Assembly (NCBI GenBank): GCA_958299035.1
Contig: CATQJL010000112.1
Span: 58,201,823 to 58,265,822, forward strand
Source of the DNA: Cylicocyclus nassatus
Lineage: Eukaryota; Nematoda; Chromadorea; Rhabditida; Strongylidae
Length of the DNA: 64,000 nt
Direction: 5' to 3'
A program made the translations under genes and the position numbers. Position 1 is the stretch's first letter. Each line of letters starts with the position of its first letter. Positions 1 through 8,357 of the stretch are shown piece by piece. The notes beneath the pieces are model-generated. The model made no database searches, was not told where the DNA came from, and saw nothing but the letters and a program-made list of their open reading frames with translations.

Positions 1-80
1 TGACACAACTTCCAAAAAAGTGCGGCAGCCACCACACCCCATTAACCTACCTCCAAAAAGAATTTTAGCGAAAAAAATAC

Positions 81-803
81 GGTACTTTTCCGTTATCCGG
101 ACCCATTTTTTTCAAAAGCCTCTCATAAAATAGGTTCTTTAGTCTAGAAACAATTTTTCATAGATTCCATGAGGGCTGCCTCCCTGCCACGTATCAGGAA
201 AATATTGACACGTTTTGGTCTATTTTGACGTGTTATTTTCGAAATCATTTCCGTTGAGGTAAAAGAGCATTTGTGATCACCTAATAGCTGCTTTTGTTTT
301 GTTTTCCATAAGAGGAAAGCAATTTAGGACTTATATTATAGAACATTTTGACTGTTTTTAGCAATGATTTAGAAGTGACTTTCTCTTCAAACATTTCGCC
401 ATGTCAATTTAGCCAGGAAAGATTATAAATGGCCCGAATCACCGCGCTGCTGCTTGTTTCGCCGCTTAGATGATGGACTCTTGGCTCACTTCTCTATTCT
501 GGGCAGGTCTAGTGTGTTCATTGATAATAGGGTGACGTTGTTATGACAACAATATTCATTTTTGCTACTGTTCAATCGATAATAGGGCCACTACTAATTG
601 AAAAAACAGATCGAAATCACGTCGCTAGGTAGGGTAACAAAACTCTTGGTAAAAACTGTTAAACATGTGGATGACATGTCAAATTTTCTTGACACGTGGC
701 AGAAGGTTGACACTTCTTCCTGTGAAGTTGGGACAAAATATAGTATAACGATAGAGGCAATATCTTTCTTTGAAAAAATGGGTCCGGATAACGGAAAAGT
801 ACC
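81..803. mobile_element. fold-back element, unclassified
   Basis: The ends are inverted repeats of about 32 bp. The left arm starts GGTACTTTTCCGTTATCCGG and the right arm at 772-803 is its reverse complement, differing by one base in a T run. Short inner inverted pieces around TTGACACGT are also seen. Two overlapping open frames inside are only products of the arms. No transposase is visible, so it is non-autonomous. I cannot assign a superfamily and see no clear target duplication. Confidence 0.6.
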
Positions 804-1244
804 CAAAATACATATAGCTTAATAGCCAGAATCTCGAAATCTTGTGGAAGTGGTTAGAGCTGGATTCTTCTTTTTTTTGCTGGAGCAATAGCTGCTGGGA
901 GCACAAGCACTACGAGCGCAAAATGGGACAAACAAGATTCTGGCTTGCTCCAAATTCCATAGGTTGGTGGTTTTTTGAAGCAAGATTCGTGGTATAGGCA
1001 ATACTTGAGTAAAAAAAAGAAGCACTTTATTCACTGTTCACTTTTGAAACTTATAATTAATTAACCATGTTTGAAAATGGCCAGTTCACTTGAGTAGTCC
1101 AATATCGGAAACCCTCAACGCAAAAAGTTGGCCCACAGGGGTTATGTTACTAGTTATGCTTAATAGTTCCTTTATGTCATGCCTACGGTAGGCAAAGAGA
1201 ATGCTGGGGAGAAAGGGGGGTGGGGAAGTATCGAGACAGAACCC
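804..1244. other. no recognised feature
   Basis: AT-rich DNA with several short open frames on the minus strand that resemble no family I know. I see no splice-bounded exon or repeat end here. Confidence 0.4.
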
Positions 1245-1305
1245 AAAGGTAGTGTCCGGGCAAAAACTTGATTTTGAGATTTTGTGCTTATCCGGCCCTA
1301 TTCGC

Positions 1306-1636
1306 AATGCTGAATCCAAAAATTCACACTGGAAAGCGCGGAAACAACGAAAAAGCGCTCTAACGCAGGAGTGAAACAGCAAGTGAGCGGGTTCTCCCCA
1401 CTGTGAATTTACGCTCTCAGCTTCCGAAGCGGTCTTCTTGATTTCGCTGGCCATCCAGACATCGCAACCTCCGAATGCGAACGATTGACCTGACTAAAAG
1501 GAGAAGATCGCTCCAGAAGCTGGAAGCATAAATTCACAGTGGGGAGGACCCCGCTCACCTGATGATTTCCCTCTTTTGTTAGCGCCCTTTTTCGCGATTT
1601 CGCGCTCTCCAGTGTGGATAGTCGAATTCAGCATAG
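1306..1636. repeat. long fold-back repeat
   Basis: The left half, starting near ATGCTGAATCCAAAAATTCA, is the imperfect reverse complement of the right half ending near GTCGAATTCAGCAT. The arms are about 150 bp and include the paired segments CTCCCCACTGTGAATTTA and TAAATTCACAGTGGGGAG. It sits between the outer repeat of composite element A and the SL RNA element. The 122-aa open frame over it is an arm by-product. Confidence 0.6.
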
Positions 1637-1642
1637 CAAATA

Positions 1643-2230
1643 CTCAGATAACCGCCGGGGGCAGGCGGCCATGCGAATTTTGAGCAAGCGCGCACCGGAA
1701 AAATAGTTCGTTAATTTTTTGCCGCCCGCTTGCAGAAATTTGGAAGAAAGTTGGCGAAATTAAAGACGGATGCTTGAAGAACAATCGCGGTTTTTTTATG
1801 GATTAGCTGCGGCGCAGTGGCCGCATTCTCGCGGACTTTCCGCGAGAATATGCAAAAATTTCGGGGGCCGCCCGGTCCTTTGTGGAGGACGCGCAACCCC
1901 CAGGTACTTTCCGCTGGGAGAAAGTACTTCAAACTTGAGTAATTAAACCAACGGTGACACCTCTGCCACACAGAGTCTTACCTTCGCTCGACGTACGCCC
2001 GAAAATGCTTAAAAAGAGTCCGAGCGCTTGCTGAAAGTTTGGCCAGCGCGCGCTGAAAGAAATTATTTGCCGAGCGCTTGCAAAAAATGCTGTATTGCTG
2101 CCCGCTGGCAGAATACGCGACCGTAAAGGAAGTGCCGCTCGCTGAAGGTTTGGCCACGCCCCAAAATTCTGCTGACCGCCTGCAGAAAAGCGCGAGTTTG
2201 CGGACCGCCTGCCCCCGGCGATTATCTGAG
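1643..2230. mobile_element. 588-bp TIR element carrying an SL RNA gene, copy 1
   Basis: The termini are CTCAGATAACCGCCGGGGGC and its inverse at 2211-2230, flanked by TA on both sides (1641-1642, 2231-2232). The same family occurs at 4721-5308 (also exactly 588 bp, with an SL RNA) and as 314-bp derivatives without an SL RNA at 5457-5770 and 27537-27850. All share the subterminal GGGCACCGGAAAAATAG or a close variant. The right half has repeated GCGCTTGCTGAAAG-like motifs. No transposase is encoded, so it depends on an enzyme elsewhere. The TA duplication would fit a Tc1/mariner-type enzyme, but the ends are not ones I recognise. Confidence 0.75.
1823..1949 (-). ncRNA. spliced-leader (SL1-like) RNA gene, copy 1
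   Basis: SL RNAs donate their 5' exon to pre-mRNAs by trans-splicing as an Sm-class snRNP. Reading 1949 downward, the 22-nt leader starts GGTTTAATTACTCAAGTTTG and ends AA, followed by a GT donor at 1927-1926. The donor lies in a stem (GTACTTTC pairing with GAAAGTAC). A second stem-loop has inner arms GTCCT/AGGAC and outer G5/C5. An Sm-type site AATTTTTG lies at 1860-1853, followed by a perfect 11-bp hairpin ATTCTCGCGGA with an AAG loop (1849-1825). Order and spacing match nematode SL RNA. It differs from canonical SL1 at position 12 (C to T) and position 22 (G to A). The 3' end is estimated. Confidence 0.87.
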
Positions 2231-2375
2231 TAGGCCCGGGTAAGCACAAAATCTCAAAATCAAGTTTTTGTTTGGACACTGCCTTTAAGGGGGGGGGGTC
2301 GTAAGTACCCGGTGCTGTATGCCACACCTCTTGCTTGGCCTTTAATATGACTGCATCTTATCATAATGCTTATAA

Positions 2376-2827
2376 GGAAAGCTACCTAACTTATCTCGCC
2401 TTTTGGTAAAAGGCATATATATTCTGAATCAGCTTCAGACGCTTTTCCAAATATGCTATTCCTAATTGCCCACGCACTATTCTGAAGCGAGTTATGGGCT
2501 TTTTCCTACAAAAATTGGCATACTACTGAACATGAGAAGACTGTCTGTAAATAAAAACCTGCAAGAAAAAGGTGCTGAGGTATGGAAATAGTACAAATCC
2601 AATCTTTTCTCACCAAAAAAGCTTAACGCAGGTGTATCAGCACTTAAATGATGATGAGTGATGCCCATGAGTCAATGAGTATGCCAATTTTGCGCAGGAA
2701 AAAGCCAATAACTAGCTTCGGAATGGTGCATGGCAGCTAGAAATAACATATATGCAATTAGCTTTGAAGCTGATTCAGATTATATACTTAGCTTGCTAAA
2801 AGGTGGAGCTAGGTTAGGTAGCTTCCC
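2376..2827. mobile_element. fold-back element, about 450 bp
   Basis: The left arm begins GGAAAGCTACCTAACTTATC and runs through TCTGAATCAGCTTCA and GGGCTTTTTCCTACAAAAAT. The right arm mirrors these in reverse complement and ends GTTAGGTAGCTTCC. The arms are well over 100 bp and imperfect. No coding capacity; superfamily unknown. Confidence 0.6.
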
Positions 2828-4336
2828 TTGTTAGTTAAAAAGTTACCCTAGATAAGCACGGCAGTCGTTTTCTCGAAGTTCTTAAAAATGTGAGTGCAAG
2901 TTCAGAAAGCTGCACAATCTTGTATAAAGTTGGGTATCAAAGTCAGCGTCCATGAAAAACCTATTACACAAGCTTTCAGATTTTTTCCGAAATTATATGA
3001 AACGGCAGCTTTTTCAAACGCCATATGCCGGAAGCATCGTAAATCCCATGTGATGAAGAGCAATAGGCGACTCGTTCCATGCTGTAGACCTAAGCTGGGG
3101 TCAGCTTTAAAAATTGGTACCTGATTTTCCAAAAACTTCATGACGGGTATTATCAACAATCGAACAGTAAATACATTTTTGTTACACATTGTATACTACG
3201 TACACATCTTCCTCTTGCTTTTCTCAAAATCCTCACTATTATGTAAAAAAACGCAAAAACTTAAGCGCGAACTATCGTACACCCAATGCACTTTCTCCAT
3301 CGTAAAGCTTTGAGGGAGACAAAAGCAGAGTTTTGAGGCTCAAAGTTGCATTAGCTCTAGGAAAAGATGAGGTTTCAGCGAACTCAAAAGCACGCAAGGC
3401 TTGGGCTTAGAACAACATATTTATAGTAGGATGAGTGAGTGTTTTTACCACAGAAAAGCTTTTGAAGAGCGCTAGAGCAGAAAACGTTTCGAGGTATCTG
3501 ATGAGATTAACGCTTCTCTTTATGAAGCTTTCTGGGTTCAGCGTTCAGCAAATATCTCAAACTTTGTAGTTGTAACTTTACGAAAAACTCGAATGCGGAA
3601 GAGGGCAGCTTTGAGTGGAAAATGGAACTTGGGGGACATCAACTTTCATTCTTGTGCTGCTCTACCGTGTTCGGCTATGCTCCTTCACTGGGTAGAGGGC
3701 ATTGTGTTGTCGAAAGGGACGGTCCCACGCGGACATTTGCAACAAACCGAGCCCCTTCACCATTACTGCCGCATGCTATCTGCTTAGTGGATGGAACTTA
3801 ATGGCGACCTAATGTCTGGTTCTCCTTCATTTGGCACCAAGGTTATTCGCGAATCTTCCAAGTCACAAAATCCTCAGATTAAAGCGTGTATAATCATGAA
3901 CCACACTTTAGCAGGCTTTAAAAGCCAAGAACTTTATTCCTGGATAGTAATTTAAGATGGGCTACAGTTTCATCCAGTTTTCAGTCTGCTTTTTCGAAAT
4001 TTTTTTAACTGAATGAGAGCGAAACCTGTACTAGTGCAGACAGTAGGGCACATACACAGCCTACCACATTCAAGATTAATTCATTAAGTAGCGATTAAGA
4101 CTAGTCATTTTCTGAGGTTGGACTTATATTTGATCAGCAATATTTAATCAACACTGCCAAAAAAGTCAACGCTTTAATAAAACTTGCCAGTCAGCAATAT
4201 CCAAACAAGATCTTGATTTCCAACTCTTTCGCTTACCTGTGCTCGTGCAGCTTACCATTCGAAAATGATTAGCTGCACGAGTGTATAAAGATTTTACATG
4301 GTTAAAGGAGCGGAGCCGTTGTAGCACTAGGATCTC
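2828..4336. other. no recognised gene
   Basis: AT-rich DNA with open frames under 100 codons, none with a recognisable domain, signal peptide or splice-bounded structure. A small hairpin lies near 4240-4280, where a GTGCAGCT-like segment is followed by its inverse AGCTGCAC. Confidence 0.35.
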
Positions 4337-4517
4337 AAAGGCAGTGCCCGGACAAGGCGAGGGTTTTGGGAGCTCACTGCCATGCGAAAGTGGCCCCCTT
4401 CAACAAATTGCGCAAGTACGAGATTATAGAGTTGGACCTAAAGCAAGGAAAAGGTTGGAAAGTGGGTAAACTCACGCCTTGGGGCAAGGTCTTCCAACCT
4501 GTCCGAATTCCTGCTAC

Positions 4518-4575
4518 GCTGCGTTCATACTGATCCTGAACTGTTCCCGAACTTCCGCATTAGCATGAACGCAGC
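4518..4575. mobile_element. 58-bp hairpin MITE
   Basis: GCTGCGTTCATACTGATC at the left is mirrored by GCATGAACGCAGC at the right. A longer member of the same family with the same ends is at 31986-32094. No coding capacity. Confidence 0.6.
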
Positions 4576-4720
4576 CTATACAACAGAGAACAACGCATCC
4601 CGTCACAGTTAAAATCGTAGGGCTCCGCATAGACTCTGTGTCTCAGCCTTGGCGGGGACCGTCGCATTTCAAATTGTAAGGTTTTGGAAAACGCATGTTC
4701 TTGCCGTTTACGCGCTTTCT

Positions 4721-5308
4721 CTCAGATAATCGCCGGGGGCAGGCGGCCATGCAATTTATGGATGGGCGGGCACCGGAAAAATAGTTCGCTGATTTCTTGC
4801 GGTCCGCTTGCAGATATTAGGAAGAATTTTAGCGAAACATTGGACGAATGCTTGGAGAACAATCGCGGTTTCCTTATAAATTAGCTGCGGCGCAGTGGCC
4901 GCATTTTCGCGGACTTTCCGCGAGAACATGCAAAAGTGGGCCGGGCCGCACGTCCTTTGTGGAGGACCGCGCAGCCCCCAGGTACTTTCCGCTGAGAGAA
5001 AGTACCTCAAACTTGAGTAATTAAACCAACGGCAACACCTCTGCCACACAGAGTCTCACCTTTGCTCGGCGTACGCCCAAAACTACATAAAAAGAGTTCG
5101 AGCGCTTGCTGAAAGTTGGACCAGCGCTCGCTGAAAGAAATTATTTGCCGAGCACTTGCAAAAAGTGCTGTATTGTTGCCCGCTGGCAGAATATGCGACC
5201 GTAAAGGAAGTGCCGCTCGCTGACGGTTTGGCCACGCCAGAAAATTCTGCTGACCGCCTGCAGAAAAGTGCGAGTTCGCGGACCGCCTGCCCCCGGCGAT
5301 TATCTGAG
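4721..5308. mobile_element. 588-bp TIR element carrying an SL RNA gene, copy 2
   Basis: The termini are CTCAGATAATCGCCGGGGGC and its exact inverse ending GATTATCTGAG. Length equals copy 1, and the two align along their whole extent with scattered substitutions. The flanks are CT on both sides rather than TA, so either the target preference is loose or the flank has mutated. The SL RNA gene lies near the middle on the minus strand. The right half holds the same GCGCTTGCTGAAAG-like motifs as copy 1. Confidence 0.75.
4902..5027 (-). ncRNA. spliced-leader (SL1-like) RNA gene, copy 2
   Basis: Reading 5027 downward, the leader starts GGTTTAATTACTCAAGTTTG and ends AG, then a GT donor at 5005-5004. 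It is therefore identical to canonical SL1 except for T at position 12. The donor stem is a perfect 10 bp (AGGTACTTTC with GAAAGTACCT). The second stem keeps GTCCT/AGGAC, and the 3' hairpin TTCTCGCGGA/TCCGCGAAAA has one mispair. The expected Sm site is weakened to CACTTTTG (about 4937-4930), so snRNP assembly may be impaired. The block just upstream, GACTCTGTGTGGCAGAGGTG on the minus strand, is identical in copy 1 and may hold promoter sequence. Confidence 0.82.
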
Positions 5309-5456
5309 CTAATGTGGTTTTATGGATTCCCCGTTGCGGATAACTCCCTGTAAGGATTTTCTAAAAATCGAGTTTTTGCCCGGACACTGTCTTTAACGCA
5401 GTGGTGCGATCGCTAAACCAAGGGGATGCATCCGCAAGGCTATATCGCTAGGCATA

Positions 5457-5770
5457 CTCAGACAATCGCCGGGGGCAGGCGGGCACCGGAAAAATAGATG
5501 GCTGATCTCTCGCACCCCGGGATTTTTTGGAAAGCAATCAGGACTTTTCGGAAGACCGCTTGCTGAATTCTCGATTCCTCAGAGATTCAGCAATATATTT
5601 GCAAAAGACAAGAGCGAAAAAAATTCCACAGGCGGTCTCTCAAAAATCCGCTGACTCAGCAAGCGGTCTTCCGAAAAGTTCTGATTGCTTTCCAAAAAAT
5701 CCGCGAGCGGGGTGCGAGAAATCAGCAATCTATTTTTCCGGTGCCCGCCTGCCCCCAGCGATTGTCTGAG
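5457..5770. mobile_element. 314-bp TIR MITE, related to the SL RNA elements
   Basis: The ends CTCAGACAATCGCCGGGGGC and inverse ATTGTCTGAG are flanked by TA on both sides. It shares GGGCACCGGAAAAATAGA next to the end with the 588-bp elements but lacks the SL RNA and is largely palindromic. A nearly identical copy in the opposite orientation is at 27537-27850. The 80-codon open frame inside is present in both copies only because the DNA is the same. Confidence 0.75.
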
Positions 5771-5946
5771 TAAGTGCTAGCCCTCAGGACTTCTTTGGTT
5801 CTTGGCTTCAACTCGTGTCATAACCATAAGCAGCTAACATTTTTTTTACCTGTCTGGGCACTGCCGTCGGAGCATTCTCATAAAATATAAAATTTTCCAT
5901 CCTGCAACACTTACCGCACTTACTGCAAACTGCATGTGAATTTCCC

Positions 5947-6301
5947 CTAAAACGTAGTACGCCTAAATGGAAGGACTTTGAACGTCTTAATAATCAGCTG
6001 TTCTCTCACTTTTGGATTCTGTTTTTGCAGCGCCTGGTGGGCTTTCAGTCTTTCGCCTTCACTCGTGATATTATTGTCAATCGCATTACCTTTGTCGAGC
6101 ATCGCTTTCATCTCATCGATAAACTTTCTGGCCTTCGCGAGAATTTCCTTTCTTGGGCTTACATTGAGTTCCGCCTCAAGCATTGCATAGTAGGCTTTTG
6201 ACAGGAGTCAATTAGCTTATGAAACTTGCCCTTTTGGTTCCTTTAGAAGAAGGAGAACAGACAGCAGCACCAACGAACACGATGATAAAGAGTCTTTTCA
6301 T
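5947..6301 (-). CDS. small secreted helical protein, two exons, unknown family
   Basis: Exon 1 (6301-6226) starts directly after CAATATTCAG, a good trans-splice acceptor, and encodes a classic signal peptide: MKRLFIIVFVGAAVCS, then SPSSKGTKR. Exon 2 (6194-5947) encodes about 82 residues rich in Lys, Glu and Ala, likely helical, with ARKFIDEMKAML near its start and ending at a TAG. Joining at GCAA/GTTTCA and CAAAAG/CC keeps the frame and gives 107 aa, but the intron would be only 31 nt. A GC donor (GCAAGT) is close by but breaks the frame. The splice junction is therefore uncertain; a frameshifted pseudogene is possible. Family not recognised; probably secreted if real. Confidence 0.5.
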
Positions 6302-7025
6302 TCTGAATATTGCTCAAAGAGTTATGCAGTGCGGTGATTGCAAGACGGTAAGCTTTTCTTATGAGTTCGTTCGCTTTTTCCCCGCTTTTAATCGCGAAGA
6401 AACTTATGTTTGAATAATTGACAGCTTGTTGTGCATAGAGAACACATTAAAGACATTTTTATTGATATAATCAGGGTTTCAAGTGATTGTTAAAGAGCAC
6501 TTTTTTGCATTGATGCACTTGATCATCCTGCCGGCCGTTTTTATTATGTGCGAAGAAATGTTATGTGAGCATTAATGCAAACGAAGCTGCTTTTCAAATC
6601 AAAAGATTGAAAGTGGCGATATTGTTTGGCTGCCCAGCCTTACCTTCTTCATCTGGTAAAATTTCAAAATCCTAACTTTGCAACAGTCCGTTTTTATGCT
6701 GAAAACTAAGTCCCCCAGGTTTCGAAGTTTACTCTGACCTCTTATCGGAAAGCCGACAAAAACTAACCTAACTTCTGTGTTTTCGGACTCACAAAAACGA
6801 TATCTCCTTTGCTTTTTCGCCCCGAAAACAAAGCCAGCATGCTTCCATACGATATGTGCCTGGCCTAAGCGCTGGCGCCTATAACCAAACGTATGTGATC
6901 ACATCAGTATATGAAAAAAGGAGTCTGTTGCTTCAGTGACATTGCAAGATTGCAATACTTGATTGTGAAGAACAGGAAGCACAGGAAAGGTAGCAGCATG
7001 GTTGTGCAGCATGCAAATCTTGAAT
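6302..7025. other. no gene; partial repeat near 6,790
   Basis: Mostly AT-rich sequence. Around 6790-6830 there is a segment (AAACGATATCTCCTTTGC and CGCCCCGAAAAC) similar to the interior of the CAGGG element at 7026-7399 and its relative at 50028-50260, so it is probably an older decayed member. Confidence 0.35.
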
Positions 7026-7399
7026 CAGGGCTCGGCACGAGGTGGCTAATTGGAAATGCAACAAAGTCCCTCTTGATTTTTGCGAATTTTTACGAAACCC
7101 CCTTTGACCCTAGACAATAATCCCAAAAAATCCCCAAAAACGGAAGGTCGACCAAAAAAACCGTCGCAAATTTTGTGTCTTTTCGCCCACAAAAACGAAA
7201 CCCCTTCTGCTTTTTGTCCCCAAAACGATATACGGCTTGCTTATAAGGGTTGAGCCAGACTTCGCGGGGAAGCGGCGTACGCGGCGTACGCAGCGTACGC
7301 TCGGTATATTTCATCATAGGAGCATACGCGGCGTACGCTGCGTACGTCGCGTACGCCGCGCAGTCTGGCCCAACCCTAAGCCACCTGTGCCGAACCCTG
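7026..7399. mobile_element. CAGGG-ended TIR element
   Basis: The left end CAGGGCTCGGCACGAGGTGG is mirrored by the right end CCACCTGTGCCGAACCCTG. A relative in the opposite orientation lies at 50028-50260. The CAGGG terminus would suit a hAT-type MITE, but I see no matching 8-bp target duplication. It is interrupted by a Tourist-like MITE (7247-7376); the relative at 50 kb has the uninterrupted GGCTTATAAGC, which confirms the insertion. The first Helitron copy begins 18 bp beyond its right end. Confidence 0.6.
7247..7376. mobile_element. PIF/Harbinger (Tourist-like) MITE rich in CGTACG, copy 1
   Basis: The inverted ends GGGTTGAGCCAGAC and GTCTGGCCCAACCC are flanked by TAA on both sides (7244-7246 and 7377-7379). 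TAA duplications with GG-starting ends are typical of PIF/Harbinger MITEs. The arms contain repeated GCGTACGC palindromes. Second copy at 31703-31826. Confidence 0.65.
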
Positions 7400-7417
7400 T
7401 TTCCTTCTCCTTCTTAA

Positions 7418-7436
7418 TCTTATATATAAAGCTGAA

Positions 7437-7467
<31 letters not shown>

Positions 7468-8357
7468 GTGTGTGTGTGTACGTATGTTCCGAATAGAAAA
7501 TTCCATTTCTGAACCGATCCGGACCAAACTTGGCACACATACACTTCGGGCCCCGGCGGGTGTCATAGGCTACTTTTCGTCATCGATCGATATCGATTTT
7601 TTATCGATTTTTTTGCTGAGTTCACCTACGGGGCTGGGAGTTGGCACAGGGGGGTAATCGAGCATGGGGATTCCGAATACAATATTGGTTTTCGGGATTA
7701 TCGATTACTTTTATCGATTTTATCGATTTTTTTGCAAAGTTTGAGCTACGGGGCTGGGAGTTGGCACAGGGGGGTAATCGAGCATGGGGATTCCGAATAC
7801 AATATTGGTTTTCGGGATTATCGATTACCTTTATCGATTTTATCGATTTTTTGCAAAGTTTGAGCTAGGGGGCTGGGAGTTGGCACAGGGGGGTAATCGA
7901 GCATGCTGATCATCCCCAAGGGGGGGGGGGGTGATCAGCATGCTCGATTACACCCCTGTGCCAAATTCCAGCCCCCTAGCTCAAATTTTCAAAAAATCGA
8001 TAAAATCGATAAAAGTAATGGACGATCCTGAAAACTAATATTGTGTTCGTAATCAGCATGCTCGATTACACCCCTGTGCAAAATCCCAGCCTCGCATGTC
8101 AAAATTTACAAAAAATCGATAAAAACAATAAAAGTAATCGATAATTCTGAAAACTAATATTGTATTCGGAATCTCCATGCTCACTTCCCCCTGTGCCAAT
8201 TCCTAGCCCTGTAGGTGAACTCTGCAAAAAAATCGATAAAAATCGGTAAAATCGACATCGATCGATAACGAGAGGTGGACTGTGACACCCGCCGGGGCCC
8301 GAAGTGTATGTGTGCCAAGTTTGGTCCGGATACGGCGGAGCCGGGTAAGCCAGCTAG
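7418..8357 (+). mobile_element. Helitron-like element copy 1 (parent A)
   Basis: Begins TCTTATATATAAAGCTGAAT after an A and ends CGGCGGAGCCG...CAGCTAG before a T, fitting the TC...CTRR ends with a short 3' hairpin (CGGC/GCCG) of Helitrons. It encodes no Rep/helicase, so it is non-autonomous. Its 5' half is distinct from all other copies: an uninterrupted TGTC run then TG run, CACTTCGGG instead of CACTACGGG, and TTTTCGGGATT instead of TTTTCAGGATT. Its 3' half matches copies 2-7 apart from two bases. The central G run is 12. Confidence 0.8.

Larger units (their letters stand above)
1245..2286. mobile_element. composite TIR element A, holds SL RNA element
   Basis: The outer inverted repeats begin AAAGGTAGTGTCCGGGCAAA on the left. 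On the right they end CACTGCCTTT, and the arm continues inward through a shared AAACTTGATTTTGAGATTTT segment. Inside are a fold-back (1306-1636) and, directly next to it, the 588-bp SL RNA element (1643-2230). A second element with matching ends is at 4337-5394. The CAGTG terminus could be hAT-like, but I see no 8-bp target duplication, so the superfamily stays open. Confidence 0.55.
4337..5394. mobile_element. composite TIR element B, holds SL RNA element
   Basis: The ends AAAGGCAGTGCCCGGACAA (left) and TTGCCCGGACACTGTCTTT (right) are inverted and match composite element A. The interior left of the SL RNA element differs from A. It holds a 58-bp hairpin MITE and an inverted pair around AGGTTGGAA / TTCCAACCT. 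Two independent outer elements each holding the same 588-bp inner element suggest either one larger transposon family with double termini or repeated nesting. Confidence 0.5.

Noticed and set aside
1978..2327. 89- and 132-codon minus-strand frames over the SL RNA element
   Set aside because: They run across the element ends and repeated GCGCTTGCTGAAAG-like motifs; their composition is that of the repeat.
5527..5769. 80-codon frame as a MITE-encoded protein
   Set aside because: It spans both arms of a palindromic MITE. Identity with the copy at 27 kb is nucleotide identity of the element, and no family is recognisable.
7436..7512. TGTC/TG simple repeat as an independent microsatellite
   Set aside because: It is the normal 5' terminal region of the Helitron-like element and recurs in all eight copies.
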